A stretch of DNA of 12,430 bases, taken from Bacillota bacterium. Lineage in GTDB: Bacteria; Bacillota; Bacilli; Bacillales_B; DSM-18226. The notes under the pieces were generated by a model. It ran no database searches, had not been told where the DNA came from, and saw nothing but the letters and a program-made list of their open reading frames with translations. The DNA is taken from NCBI GenBank assembly GCA_030705665.1, contig JAUZQA010000056.1, positions 1-12,430 on the forward strand. The letters are read 5' to 3'. The translations under genes and the position numbers were made by a program. Below are positions 1 to 6,714 of this stretch, piece by piece (positions within the stretch are counted from its first letter, which is position 1; each line of letters starts with the position of its first letter).

Positions 1-2
1 AA

Positions 3-119
3 TATTCTGGATGGCTGGAGGAGGCAGGGTTTGAAATTCTGGAGATTTCTGCTGATTTTGAGGAAAAAACACCGCAGCCTGATTCTGAAAGAATCTTCTT
101 TATGGCCCGAAAAAAATAA
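3..119 (+). CDS. yqeM: YqeM-family SAM-dependent methyltransferase, C-terminal fragment
   Basis: An open frame entering from the left edge ends at TAA 117–119. It gives 38 residues that start YSGWLEEAGFEILEI and finish with SERIFFMARKK. The pattern 'WL.EAGF..LE...DF', then an acidic/proline stretch and a closing 'SERIFF.A.K', resembles the C-terminus of class I SAM-dependent methyltransferases of the YqeM type. The position next to convergent comER matches yqeM in B. subtilis. The SAM-binding part is outside the window, so catalytic competence cannot be judged. The assignment rests mainly on synteny plus the tail motif; the substrate of YqeM is not known to me. Confidence 0.7.
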   Translation, partial: YSGWLEEAGFEILEISADFEEKTPQPDSERIFFMARKK

Positions 120-126
120 TATGGCA

Positions 127-173
127 AGAGCCCCCTTGGAATGAACAATAATCATTCTTTCCAAGGGGGCTCT
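127..173. terminator. Bidirectional intrinsic terminator between yqeM and comER
   Basis: A perfect 15-bp GC-rich stem (127–141 with 159–173) encloses a loop of about 17 bases. On the minus strand it is followed by a T-run (A-run 111–116 on the plus strand), which suits termination of comER. On the plus strand T-richness comes only after about 15 bases, so termination of yqeM may be less efficient. It lies exactly between two convergent stop codons. Confidence 0.85.
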
Positions 174-230
174 GTCAATTTCAAAAAAATTTTTGTTCCT
201 AAGAAGGATTTACGTAAGTATAAAGAGAAT

Positions 231-1055
231 TTATTTGTTTGATAATTGTAATTTTACTTTTTCAAGATCTTCTTGAAACTTTTCCTGTGTTGCTTGGAAA
301 ACATGTTCAAAAACCTCTCCTAATTCGTCTTCTAAGACATTTATTCCTACTCCTGTTATACCACCTTTTACAATGACCTTTTCCATTAAAGTTGGCAATG
401 TATAATGACCTTGTTTGATCAGGTTTCCAAAGCCAACAATCATTTCACTTGCCAGCTTTGTCGCCATCCTTTCCTCAATCCCGGTTTCGCTGACTGCAGC
501 TTGGATAAAGCGTTGAATCAAAAAGCTAAAGAAGGCAGGCCCGCAGCTAACAATATCAGATGCCGCTCTTGTTACTTTTTCCTCTATCTCAACAGGTACA
601 GAAATTTTAGTCAATAGTTGTTGCACGTAAACCTTCCAAACAGGATTACAGTGATTTCCATATGTCAATAATGAAACACCAGCTAAGGCCCGGTTTGTAA
701 TACTTGGAATCGCTCTGACCACAGAACATTCGACGGTATTTTCTAATTGTTCCGTGCTGATTGGACTTGTTATCGAAATAAGGCATTTATCTTTAGTAAG
801 GAATGGGGAAATCTCCTGGATAATTGGAAACACATCTAATGGTTTCACACACAAAAAAACTAAATCTGATTCAGCTGCTACCTCTCCAGCATTCCTCCCG
901 ACTTTAATTTCTTTATATTTATTTTTAAGCATCAATGCTTTTGATTTTGTCCGATTTGTAATCATTAATGATATAGGGGATACCGCTTTTCCGTCTATGA
1001 AGGCCTCCACTAAAATTCTTCCCATATTCCCTGTACCAATGATACCTATTTTCAT
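231..1055 (-). CDS. comER: ComER, pyrroline-5-carboxylate reductase-like protein
   Basis: Encodes 274 residues, similar to B. subtilis ComER in length and position (opposite strand, divergent from comEA). The N-terminus MKIGIIGTGNMG carries the Rossmann GxGxxG motif (G7, G9, G12). The C-terminal half carries reductase-type dimerisation-domain motifs (SCGPAFFSF at about 170–178, KGGITGVGINVLE at about 230–242). It is therefore a ProC-family fold, but the canonical proline-pathway role is not established. In B. subtilis comER is not needed for transformation, and the family has been linked to sporulation and biofilm formation. The start was chosen at ATG 1055 because AGGAGG lies about 9 bases upstream and the Rossmann motif begins there. 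A longer frame extends to 1151 but overlaps the comEA start and adds residues unlike the family. Confidence 0.9.
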   Translation of the reverse strand: MKIGIIGTGNMGRILVEAFIDGKAVSPISLMITNRTKSKALMLKNKYKEIKVGRNAGEVAAESDLVFLCVKPLDVFPIIQEISPFLTKDKCLISITSPISTEQLENTVECSVVRAIPSITNRALAGVSLLTYGNHCNPVWKVYVQQLLTKISVPVEIEEKVTRAASDIVSCGPAFFSFLIQRFIQAAVSETGIEERMATKLASEMIVGFGNLIKQGHYTLPTLMEKVIVKGGITGVGINVLEDELGEVFEHVFQATQEKFQEDLEKVKLQLSNK

Positions 1056-1141
1056 GATTCCAACCCTCCTTAAACGAAAGTTTCTTTTATAACCATATGA
1101 AAAGCCATTTTGAATTATACCTATTGAAAGGATGATTGAAT
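1056..1141. promoter_or_regulatory. Divergent comER/comEA promoter region (elements uncertain)
   Basis: This 86-base AT-rich gap must hold the promoters of both comER and the comE operon. On the minus strand a TATAAT-like -10 is at 1114–1119 and a TATAAA at about 1086–1091, but neither has a convincing -35. On the plus strand TATAAC at 1088–1093 could serve comEA. Two GAAA-N5-TTTT motifs (1076–1088 and 1099–1111) resemble ComK AT-boxes, but their 10-base spacer is not one of the usual ComK spacings. The comEA ribosome binding site (AAAGGA) is at 1127–1132. In B. subtilis the comE operon is ComK-dependent; that this applies here is inference. Confidence 0.35.
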
Positions 1142-1804
1142 GTGAAGGCATGGGTCACACAGTACAAGTTCTATGTAGCCGCTGGAGCTTTATTAGTTTT
1201 AGGAATAGGGTATTATTTTTATATCTACCAGCCAGGAACAACGAAAGAAAAAAGTGTATCCGCAATAGAAACGAGTTCACCTTCGATGTCACAAAATGAA
1301 GCTGATCAAGCTAAAAGTCAAAATGAGCCTGAAAACAAGGTAAAGAAGGAAGTTGATGTAATTGTAGATGTAAAAGGAGAAATCAAACAGCCTGGGGTTT
1401 ATCACTCAAATCAAAATGAACGAGTCATTGATGTCATCGGACGTGCAGGAGGACTCACGGACAAAGCCGACCAAACACAGGTAAACCTTTCTGCACACGT
1501 CCAAGATGAGATGGTTATTTATATTCCTGCAAAGGGGGAATCAGCTCCAGTCTCACCTGGAAATAGCTCTGTCTCAAAAGCAACGACAAATGGTGCAGGG
1601 GCACAAAACGGGAAAATCAATATTAATAAGGCAGATGAAAATGAACTGCAAAACTTGCCGGGAATTGGACCATCCAAAGCTGCCTCCATTTTCCAATATC
1701 GGCAAGAAAATGGTTTATTCCAAAATATTGAGGATGTGAAAAAAATCAGCGGAATCGGGGACAAAACTTTCGAAAAATTGAAGGATTCAATTTCCGTACA
1801 ATAA
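1142..1804 (+). CDS. comEA: ComEA, membrane-anchored competence DNA receptor
   Basis: About 220 residues. ComEA binds double-stranded DNA outside the membrane and hands it to the ComEC channel. There is one N-terminal transmembrane segment (about 10–29). A polar low-complexity linker (about 32–68) follows, then a SLBB/oligomerisation domain (about 71–132: VIVDVKGEIKQPGVY, VIDVIGRAGG, VNLSAHVQD). A Ser/Gly/Ala-rich hinge (133–157) leads to a C-terminal helix-hairpin-helix pair (ININKAD, LPGIGPSKA, ISGIGDKTFEKL) that contacts DNA. Start choice: GTG 1142 lies 9 bases after AGGA (1129–1132), which is optimal; an in-frame TTG at 1136 is only 3 bases away. It is first gene of the comE operon, 88 bases before comEB. 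All domains are intact. Confidence 0.94.
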   Translation: MKAWVTQYKFYVAAGALLVLGIGYYFYIYQPGTTKEKSVSAIETSSPSMSQNEADQAKSQNEPENKVKKEVDVIVDVKGEIKQPGVYHSNQNERVIDVIGRAGGLTDKADQTQVNLSAHVQDEMVIYIPAKGESAPVSPGNSSVSKATTNGAGAQNGKININKADENELQNLPGIGPSKAASIFQYRQENGLFQNIEDVKKISGIGDKTFEKLKDSISVQ

Positions 1805-1892
1805 AGGATAACTTTCGATTGACCCATTTAATCTTTTAAAAGTAAACTTATAGAAGACAACGAAAAAACAAAAACCTGGAGGGGAATAGAAT

Positions 1893-2321
1893 TTGTCTAG
1901 AAAGAGTTGGGACGAATATTTTTTAGATATAGCAGACCAAGTAGCTACTCGCTCGACCTGCCCAAGATTACATGTTGGTTGTGTTATTGTGAAGGACAAG
2001 CATATTGTTTCCACAGGTTATAATGGTTCAATACATGGACATGACCATTGTGATGATGTAGGCTGCCTGATTGGAGACGATGGCAGGTGCCATAGGACCG
2101 TTCATGCTGAGAATAACGCCGTTTTGCATGCTGATCGAGGATTATTAAAGGAAGCAACAGCGTATGTTACTCACGAACCATGTGAAAACTGCGCAAAAAC
2201 ATTAGCACAGTCGGGGATTACCAGAATTGTTTTTAGAAATGCATATCCAAACAAGTTGAATAAACACTTTTTTAAGGATATTGAAGTGGTTTATCTGCCA
2301 AAAGAACAAGGCATAGAGTAA
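1893..2321 (+). CDS. comEB: ComEB, deoxycytidylate (dCMP) deaminase
   Basis: 142 residues with the complete zinc deaminase signature: HAE at 71–73 (zinc ligand His and catalytic Glu) and PCENC at 96–100 (two Cys ligands). TGYNG at 41–45 and the Cys/His-rich stretch HDHCDDVGC (50–58) are typical of dCMP deaminases. The family converts dCMP to dUMP, supplying thymidylate synthase, in the cytosol. It sits within the competence operon but in B. subtilis is not required for DNA uptake; a role in nucleotide salvage is plausible but inferred. TTG start at 1893 is supported by GGAGGGG (1878–1884). The protein is shorter than the B. subtilis ComEB I recall (about 189 residues), but all core motifs are present. 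Confidence 0.93.
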   Translation: MSRKSWDEYFLDIADQVATRSTCPRLHVGCVIVKDKHIVSTGYNGSIHGHDHCDDVGCLIGDDGRCHRTVHAENNAVLHADRGLLKEATAYVTHEPCENCAKTLAQSGITRIVFRNAYPNKLNKHFFKDIEVVYLPKEQGIE

Positions 2322-2336
2322 AGGTCTCTATGCCTT
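2308..2336 (+). other. Hairpin spanning the comEB stop codon
   Basis: A perfect 11-bp stem pairs 2308–2318 (last comEB codons) with 2326–2336, leaving a 7-base loop that contains the TAA stop. The tail is CTTTCTAG, with only a short T-run, so full termination is unlikely. It lies 40 bases before the comEC start. It could attenuate transcription, mark an mRNA processing point or stabilise the upstream message. The function is inferred. Confidence 0.6.
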
Positions 2337-2376
2337 CTTTCTAGTCGGTATAATCCTATTTTTTTGGAGTTGGAAT

Positions 2377-4704
2377 ATGAATGGAAAATTTATTTATTTT
2401 TGTCTAGCTTCCCTTTTAGGCGTTCTTTGTTCATTACAATCATTTTTGTTATTTTTCTTTTTAGCTGTCATCTATTTCTTTGTTTTATTAAAATACAAAA
2501 GGTTTTCAAACCTGCGATTACTTTTTCTTATCTGTGTTTTTCTTCTGTTCTTATTTTCTTCAGAATTTGCAGCCAGCCAAAATAAAACAAAAACTCCCGC
2601 TGCTGCCTCCGATTTTTCCCTCGAATATATCGATGATCCGACCATTGATGGAGACCAGCTCCAAATTAAAGCAGAAGACAGAAAATATCACGAAAAATAT
2701 CTTTTAAGATATAAGATCCAATCCGAGCAGGAGAAAACCCTCCTTGAATCAAGCATTTTTTATGGTCAAATATGTAAAATAACTGGATCTTTGGAAACTC
2801 CAAAAAGAGCAAAAAATGAAAATGCTTTTAACTATCGTGATTATTTAGAGAGAAATTCAATTTATTGGCTCCTTGAAAGCAAAAACATGCCTCTAAAAAA
2901 TTGCTCCCCCATAAAAATAAATGTAATCATGCTCATAAAGCAAGTACGTTTAATTGGCATTCACTATTTAGAAACTAAGTTCCCTCCGGAGGTTGCGGCT
3001 CTCTCAAGTGCTCTTATTTATGGAGACCGAAGCTTGATGTCACCTGATCTGCTTACCGAATATCAAAAGACTGGTATTTCACACTTATTAGCGATCTCTG
3101 GCCTGCATGTTTCTCTTTTAATCGGAATGATTTTCTACATCGGTATTTGGCTGGGGATAACAAGGGAGAGAATGACCACTTTTTTGTTATTATTCCTTCC
3201 TGTTTATGCTTTGTTAACAGGCGGATCCCCATCGGTTGTCCGTGCTGTCGTGATGATCTTTCTTGTTATGCTGACAGTAAAATGGGGAAAAAAGCTGAAA
3301 CTGCTGCCATTTGATGCGTTAAGTCTTGCATTTTCGATATTCCTTTTGTTTAAGCCGTTTGTTTTATTTGATGTCGGATTTCAGTTATCTTTTTCGGTTA
3401 GCGGCGCCATTATCCTATCAAGTCATGCCATCCTCGGGCGGTATCAGAATAGTGTCATTCAATTGTTAATGACAACTCTTGCAGCCCAATTATCCTCACT
3501 GCCGATTCTTTTATTTCATTTTTTTGGTTTTTCCTTGCTAAGCATTTTTATTAATTTGCTGTATATACCTTTATACTCCTATATTTTTCTGCCTGGGGTG
3601 TACCTTTTGTTCTTGGTTCAAATCATATTTGGAACTGTCCCTGGACTATTCATGAATGGATTTACGCAGGTTGTTCATGTTTCTAATAAGTTGATTCAAA
3701 TATTTAGCGAATGTTCTTTTGCTAATTTTACCCCTGGAAGGCCCGAAATCTTTTTTTTACTCCTGGATTGCCTCATTACTTTTACCATTTTTATCGTTTG
3801 GGAACAAAATATGCAAAAAAAACAAAATAAGAATATTTTTATTTTATGTTCAATCTTAATGCTTTTACCAGCCTGTTGGAATCAAATCAACCCATTCGGT
3901 GAGGTAACAGTGATTGATGTTGGACAGGGGGATAGTATTTTGATTCATCTTCCATTTAATCAGGGGAATTACTTAATTGATACAGGCGGCACATTACAAT
4001 TTAGTTTGGAACCATGGCAAAAGCGTACCAAAGTTTTTGAGACTGGAGAAGATGTAGTTGTTCCTTTCTTAAAAGGCAAAGGAATTACTAGAATTGATAA
4101 GTTGATTCTAACACACGGGGATACTGATCATATTGGTGGAGCTTTTGCGGTCATAAAGGAACTCAATGTGAGGCAAATCGTACTGTCAGATATGATGGAA
4201 CGGTCAGAAACCGAAAAAGAGATTGAAAAAGCCGCTGATAAAAAGAAAATCCCGGTTGTCTTTGTTTCAAGCGGTAATCAATGGAAACAAGGAGACAGTC
4301 AATTTGTTGTTCTTTCTCCAAAAAAAAACTTTCAAGGTGATCGGAATAGAGGATCTGTTTGTATTTTAGCAAATATTGGCGGGCTTAATTGGTTTTTCGG
4401 CGGAGATTTGGATCAGCCAGGGGAGGAGGAAATCACTCAGCTTTACCCCAACATTACCTTCGATATTTTGAAAGTGGGACACCACGGCAGCAAAACATCT
4501 TCTTCAGAAATATTTTTAAAGCATTTTAAGCCTAAAGTTGCCTTAATATCAGTGGGTGAAAAAAATCGGTTTGGTCATCCACACAAAGAAGTAATTGAAA
4601 AGTTAACCAATATGGGGACAACCATTTTTCGGACGGATTTTCAAGGGCAAATAGATTATCGTTTTTTCAATAGAAAAGGAACCTTTTTTACCTTCCTGCC
4701 ATAG
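2377..4704 (+). CDS. comEC: ComEC, DNA-uptake channel with metallo-beta-lactamase domain
   Basis: 775 residues, matching full-length ComEC. Two or three N-terminal membrane segments precede an extracellular OB-like loop with Cys133 and Cys176. These appear to match the loop disulfide described for B. subtilis ComEC. The central polytopic 'competence' domain (about 190–495) has the hallmark HLLAISGLHVSL near 236–247. The C-terminal metallo-beta-lactamase domain (about 508–775) contains VIDVGQGDS (512–520), LTHGDTDHIGG (578–588, the HxDxDH metal site), GGD (D677) and VGHHGSK (700–706). The metal site is intact, consistent with a nuclease that degrades the strand not imported. ATG 2377 follows GGAG (2366–2369). 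Last gene of the comE operon. Confidence 0.96.
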   Translation: MNGKFIYFCLASLLGVLCSLQSFLLFFFLAVIYFFVLLKYKRFSNLRLLFLICVFLLFLFSSEFAASQNKTKTPAAASDFSLEYIDDPTIDGDQLQIKAEDRKYHEKYLLRYKIQSEQEKTLLESSIFYGQICKITGSLETPKRAKNENAFNYRDYLERNSIYWLLESKNMPLKNCSPIKINVIMLIKQVRLIGIHYLETKFPPEVAALSSALIYGDRSLMSPDLLTEYQKTGISHLLAISGLHVSLLIGMIFYIGIWLGITRERMTTFLLLFLPVYALLTGGSPSVVRAVVMIFLVMLTVKWGKKLKLLPFDALSLAFSIFLLFKPFVLFDVGFQLSFSVSGAIILSSHAILGRYQNSVIQLLMTTLAAQLSSLPILLFHFFGFSLLSIFINLLYIPLYSYIFLPGVYLLFLVQIIFGTVPGLFMNGFTQVVHVSNKLIQIFSECSFANFTPGRPEIFFLLLDCLITFTIFIVWEQNMQKKQNKNIFILCSILMLLPACWNQINPFGEVTVIDVGQGDSILIHLPFNQGNYLIDTGGTLQFSLEPWQKRTKVFETGEDVVVPFLKGKGITRIDKLILTHGDTDHIGGAFAVIKELNVRQIVLSDMMERSETEKEIEKAADKKKIPVVFVSSGNQWKQGDSQFVVLSPKKNFQGDRNRGSVCILANIGGLNWFFGGDLDQPGEEEITQLYPNITFDILKVGHHGSKTSSSEIFLKHFKPKVALISVGEKNRFGHPHKEVIEKLTNMGTTIFRTDFQGQIDYRFFNRKGTFFTFLP

Positions 4705-4722
4705 ACTACAAAACAAACAATG

Positions 4723-4746
4723 AAAAAAGACTGCAGAACTGCAGTC
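4723..4746 (-). terminator. Terminator downstream of yqzM (minus strand)
   Basis: A 7–8-bp GC-containing stem (4729–4735 with 4740–4746, loop GAAC) is followed on the minus strand by six T (A-run 4723–4728). It lies just past the yqzM stop. It has no T-run in the plus direction, so it may stop comEC transcription poorly. Confidence 0.7.
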
Positions 4747-4767
4747 CTATGTAGCTTTAAACGTTTA

Positions 4768-4899
4768 TTATCCAATTAATTTTATGACTGTCGCAATAAT
4801 AAATATTATTGCAAAAAAGCCAAATGACCACATAAAACCTACGGCTGAATCAGTTGCATCGTTTCGCTTGCTTTGGACATTTTGTTCAAATTCGTTCAC
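4768..4899 (-). CDS. yqzM: YqzM, small single-pass membrane protein
   Basis: A 43-residue frame: MNEFEQNVQSKRNDATDSAV, then a hydrophobic helix (GFMWSFGFFAIIFIIATVI, about 21–39) and KLIG. It resembles the small YqzM protein that occupies the same place and strand between comEC and holA in B. subtilis. Its function is unknown to me. The start was set at GTG 4899 because AGGAGG (4907–4912) is 7 bases upstream. An ATG at 4905 is only 1 base from that site and would add two residues. A TATAAT -10 lies at 4920–4925 on the minus strand without a clear -35. It has its own terminator, so it is probably a monocistronic unit. Confidence 0.85.
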   Translation of the reverse strand: MNEFEQNVQSKRNDATDSAVGFMWSFGFFAIIFIIATVIKLIG

Positions 4900-4925
4900 A
4901 GTCATCCCTCCTATTTTTCATTATA

Positions 4926-5185
4926 AAAGAATTGGAAAAGAAAATCTAGGCTTCCTTTACTGACAAGAGTTTACACAAATAGTTTATTTCAAAGTTGCCA
5001 AACTAAACTTACAAACAGGAACTCCGTCACCTGCAAAAGGTTCCTAGGGCCTATTGCACTGACGTTCACTATAGATTGGGAATTAGCACTTATTTCGAAT
5101 AAGTGCTAATTCTCTTTGAATACTTGTAAAATCCCTTAACCTTCATTACGATTAGGATATAGATTGAATGTTTGAGGGTGCTAAA
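4926..5185. other. Non-coding interval upstream of holA
   Basis: No convincing frame is present. It holds upstream sequence of yqzM, three inverted repeats (4981–4986/5004–5009, 5017–5022/5040–5045 and the perfect 15-bp repeat 5080–5094/5098–5112), and presumably the holA promoter. Candidate promoter pieces are CTGACA 4960–4965 with TTTATT 4983–4988 (17-base spacer), TAAAAT 5127–5132, and TTAACC 5136–5141 with TATAGA 5158–5163 (16-base spacer). None is strong. A structured leader or small RNA is possible but unproven. Confidence 0.4.
5083..5109. promoter_or_regulatory. CIRCE-like inverted repeat upstream of holA
   Basis: The core reads TTAGCACTT-N9-AAGTGCTAA. The HrcA operator CIRCE is TTAGCACTC-N9-GAGTGCTAA. 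Each arm differs only at the innermost base, the change is symmetric, and the 9-base spacer is exact. The dyad extends to a perfect 15-bp stem (5080–5094 with 5098–5112). Whether HrcA binds is inference. As RNA it would be a stable hairpin followed by TCTCTTTG, so a weak terminator is the main alternative. Confidence 0.6.
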
Positions 5186-6202
5186 ATGGTAATGGAGATT
5201 TGGAAACAAATCAAACAGAAGCAGATTGCTCCTGTTTATTTATTGTTTGGAAGAGAATCATTTTTAATAAATGAAACGAAGCAACTACTGCTTGATCGTA
5301 TTTTAAATGACGATGAAAAGGATTTTAATTTATCCGTTTATGATTTAGAAGAAACACCCATTGAGGTTGCTTTAGAAGATGCAGAGACGTTCCCATTTTT
5401 AGGGGAGAAAAAAGTTCTGTTTTTACAAAATCCCACGTTTTTAACTGCGGAAAAAATCAAGGAGAAGGTTGAACATAATCTCTCCAGGTTAGAGGCATAT
5501 TTGAAACAACCAGCCCCCTATTCGGTACTGGTTCTATCTGCCCCATATGAAAAGCTGGATGAACGCAAAAAAATTACGAAAGAATTAAAAAGAACGGCAG
5601 TGACAGTAGAAGCAAAGGCTCTAAATGAACATGAACTTAAAGAGTGGATTCGAACACGTGCAAGCTATAATAAAATTGAAATTGCTCCAGATGCAATTGA
5701 GCAAATTATTGCACTCGTTGGGAATAATTTATTCATGGTAACAAGCGAAATTGATAAGTTAGCCTTATATGTAACAGACACTAAGCTTATCGATGTCGAC
5801 ATTGTTGAAAAATTAGTTGCCAAATCCTTGGAACAAAATATTTTTGCACTTATTGATAAAGTGATGGATCGTAAACTTGATGAGGCTTTAAGAATTTACT
5901 ATGATTTATTAAAACAAAATGAAGAACCAATTAAGATTTTAGCAGTCCTCGCAGGGCATTTTCGGCTAATTTATCAGGTAAAGGAGTTAGCACGGAGGGG
6001 ATATGGGCAAATGCAAATTGCCGGACAGCTGAAAGCAAATCCTTACCGGGTGAAATTAGTACTAAAACAGATCCAAAAATTTAAGGATGAGGAATTAGCG
6101 TGGATTATGCAGCAACTGGCAGATGCTGATTATCAGATGAAAACAGGTAAAATGGATAAATCCCTTTTACTCGAGATGTTTTTACTAAAATTAACCACAT
6201 AA
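5186..6202 (+). CDS. holA: DNA polymerase III delta subunit (HolA/YqeN)
   Basis: 338 residues. Delta is the wrench of the clamp loader: it opens the beta sliding clamp together with the tau/gamma ATPases and delta-prime. Visible features are the N-terminal PVYLLFGRESFLINET block, DAETFPFLGEKKVLFLQNP, APYEKLDERKK, and SLEQNIFALIDKVMDRK followed by YYDLLKQNEEPIKILAVLAGHFRLI. These lead into the C-terminal collar domain ending near LLLEMFLLKL. As expected for delta, no Walker A motif is seen. Start ATG 5186 was chosen because GAGGG (5174–5178) is 7 bases upstream and the MVxxIWK start fits the family; an upstream in-frame ATG at 5168 lacks a ribosome binding site. Single-gene unit ended by the shared terminator at 6208–6235. 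Confidence 0.95.
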   Translation: MVMEIWKQIKQKQIAPVYLLFGRESFLINETKQLLLDRILNDDEKDFNLSVYDLEETPIEVALEDAETFPFLGEKKVLFLQNPTFLTAEKIKEKVEHNLSRLEAYLKQPAPYSVLVLSAPYEKLDERKKITKELKRTAVTVEAKALNEHELKEWIRTRASYNKIEIAPDAIEQIIALVGNNLFMVTSEIDKLALYVTDTKLIDVDIVEKLVAKSLEQNIFALIDKVMDRKLDEALRIYYDLLKQNEEPIKILAVLAGHFRLIYQVKELARRGYGQMQIAGQLKANPYRVKLVLKQIQKFKDEELAWIMQQLADADYQMKTGKMDKSLLLEMFLLKLTT

Positions 6203-6207
6203 AACAG

Positions 6208-6235
6208 AAAAACGATTCCGCTGGGAATCGTTTTT
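6208..6235. terminator. Bidirectional terminator between holA and rpsT
   Basis: A 12-bp stem (6208–6219 with 6224–6235, loop GCTG) has a T-run on both strands: T6231–6238 forward and the complement of A6208–6212 in reverse. It lies between the convergent stops of holA and rpsT and should serve both. Confidence 0.92.
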
Positions 6236-6242
6236 TTTGTGA

Positions 6243-6503
6243 TTAAAGTGCATTGATTTTTTTCATTAGGCGAGCTTTTTTACGGGCAGCAGCATTTTTG
6301 TGGATAAGACCTTTAGCAGCAGCTTTATCTAATTGACTAGCAGCAGTTGCATATGCTTCTTTAGCAGCAGCGTTGTCTGTTACGGAAACAGCAGCTTCTA
6401 CCTTTTTCACAGCAGTACGCATTGCAGACTTTGCAGTAGTGTTTTGAGCGTTACGTACTTCAGTTGTTTTAACACGCTTAATAGCAGATTTAATGTTTGG
6501 CAT
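6243..6503 (-). CDS. rpsT: 30S ribosomal protein S20
   Basis: 86 residues beginning [21 protein letters not shown], basic and alanine-rich throughout, ending [18 protein letters not shown]: the typical S20 composition and termini. S20 binds 16S rRNA in the body of the small subunit. ATG 6503 was chosen because AGGAGGT (complement of 6511–6517) is 7 bases upstream. An in-frame GTG at 6512 lies inside that ribosome binding site and is not a plausible start. It is transcribed alone from a promoter at 6582–6610, through a leader of roughly 70 bases containing a small hairpin, and ends at the terminator shared with holA. Confidence 0.97.
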   Translation of the reverse strand: MPNIKSAIKRVKTTEVRNAQNTTAKSAMRTAVKKVEAAVSVTDNAAAKEAYATAASQLDKAAAKGLIHKNAAARKKARLMKKINAL

Positions 6504-6523
6504 CCGGTTCACCTCCTAAAAAG

Positions 6524-6547
6524 AATCGAGACTATATGAACTCGACT
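6524..6547 (-). other. Hairpin with T-run in the rpsT leader
   Basis: On the minus strand AGTCGAG (complement of 6541–6547) pairs with CTCGATT (complement of 6524–6530; one G·U pair) across a 10-base loop. It is followed by CTTTTT and then directly by the rpsT ribosome binding site. The layout resembles a weak attenuator or a translational control hairpin. The stem is short, so chance is possible. Confidence 0.4.
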
Positions 6548-6581
6548 AAACATTCATTAACAATAATTAAGAACAAAAGAT

Positions 6582-6610
6582 ATTCTATCAAACAGCGGCC
6601 TATATTGCAA
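6582..6610 (-). promoter_or_regulatory. Sigma-A promoter of rpsT
   Basis: On the minus strand TTGCAA (6605–6610) is followed after exactly 17 bases by TAGAAT (6582–6587). The start of transcription would be near 6575, giving a leader of roughly 70 bases before the rpsT start codon. Confidence 0.7.
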
Positions 6611-6639
6611 TACTTGATTCATATTGGAACCATTATCCC

Positions 6640-6672
6640 TGAATGTTTTTTTGAAATAAGGTTAACATACAA
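6640..6672 (+). promoter_or_regulatory. Possible forespore (sigma-G/F-like) promoter of gpr
   Basis: TGAATG (6640–6645) and CATACAA (6666–6672) resemble the -35 and -10 elements of forespore sigma factors, but the spacer (20) is longer than usual. Expression of gpr in the forespore is known for B. subtilis; the elements here are only suggestive. A weak sigma-A-like pair (TTGAAA 6651, TAATTA 6674) overlaps. Confidence 0.3.
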
Positions 6673-6714
6673 ATAATTAAGCGGGTTGGAAACAGGAAAT
6701 GGAGTGAGTACGAA

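Noticed and set aside
405..1092. Plus-strand open frames inside comER (405–617, 754–1092)
   Set aside because: They are antisense to a well-supported gene, lack ribosome binding sites and show no recognisable protein features.
1076..1111. Two GAAA-N5-TTTT motifs as a ComK box for comEA
   Set aside because: Each motif has a mismatch to AAAA-N5-TTTT, the 10-base spacer does not fit the known 8, 18 or 31, and they overlap the only candidate core promoter. Short A/T runs are common in this DNA.
1056..1151. ComER N-terminal extension starting at 1151
   Set aside because: It would overlap the comEA start. The family begins at MKIGIIGTGNMG, which has its own AGGAGG site.
5168..5185. HolA start at ATG 5168
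   Set aside because: It has no ribosome binding site, and the would-be coding bases contain the GAGGG site that serves ATG 5186.
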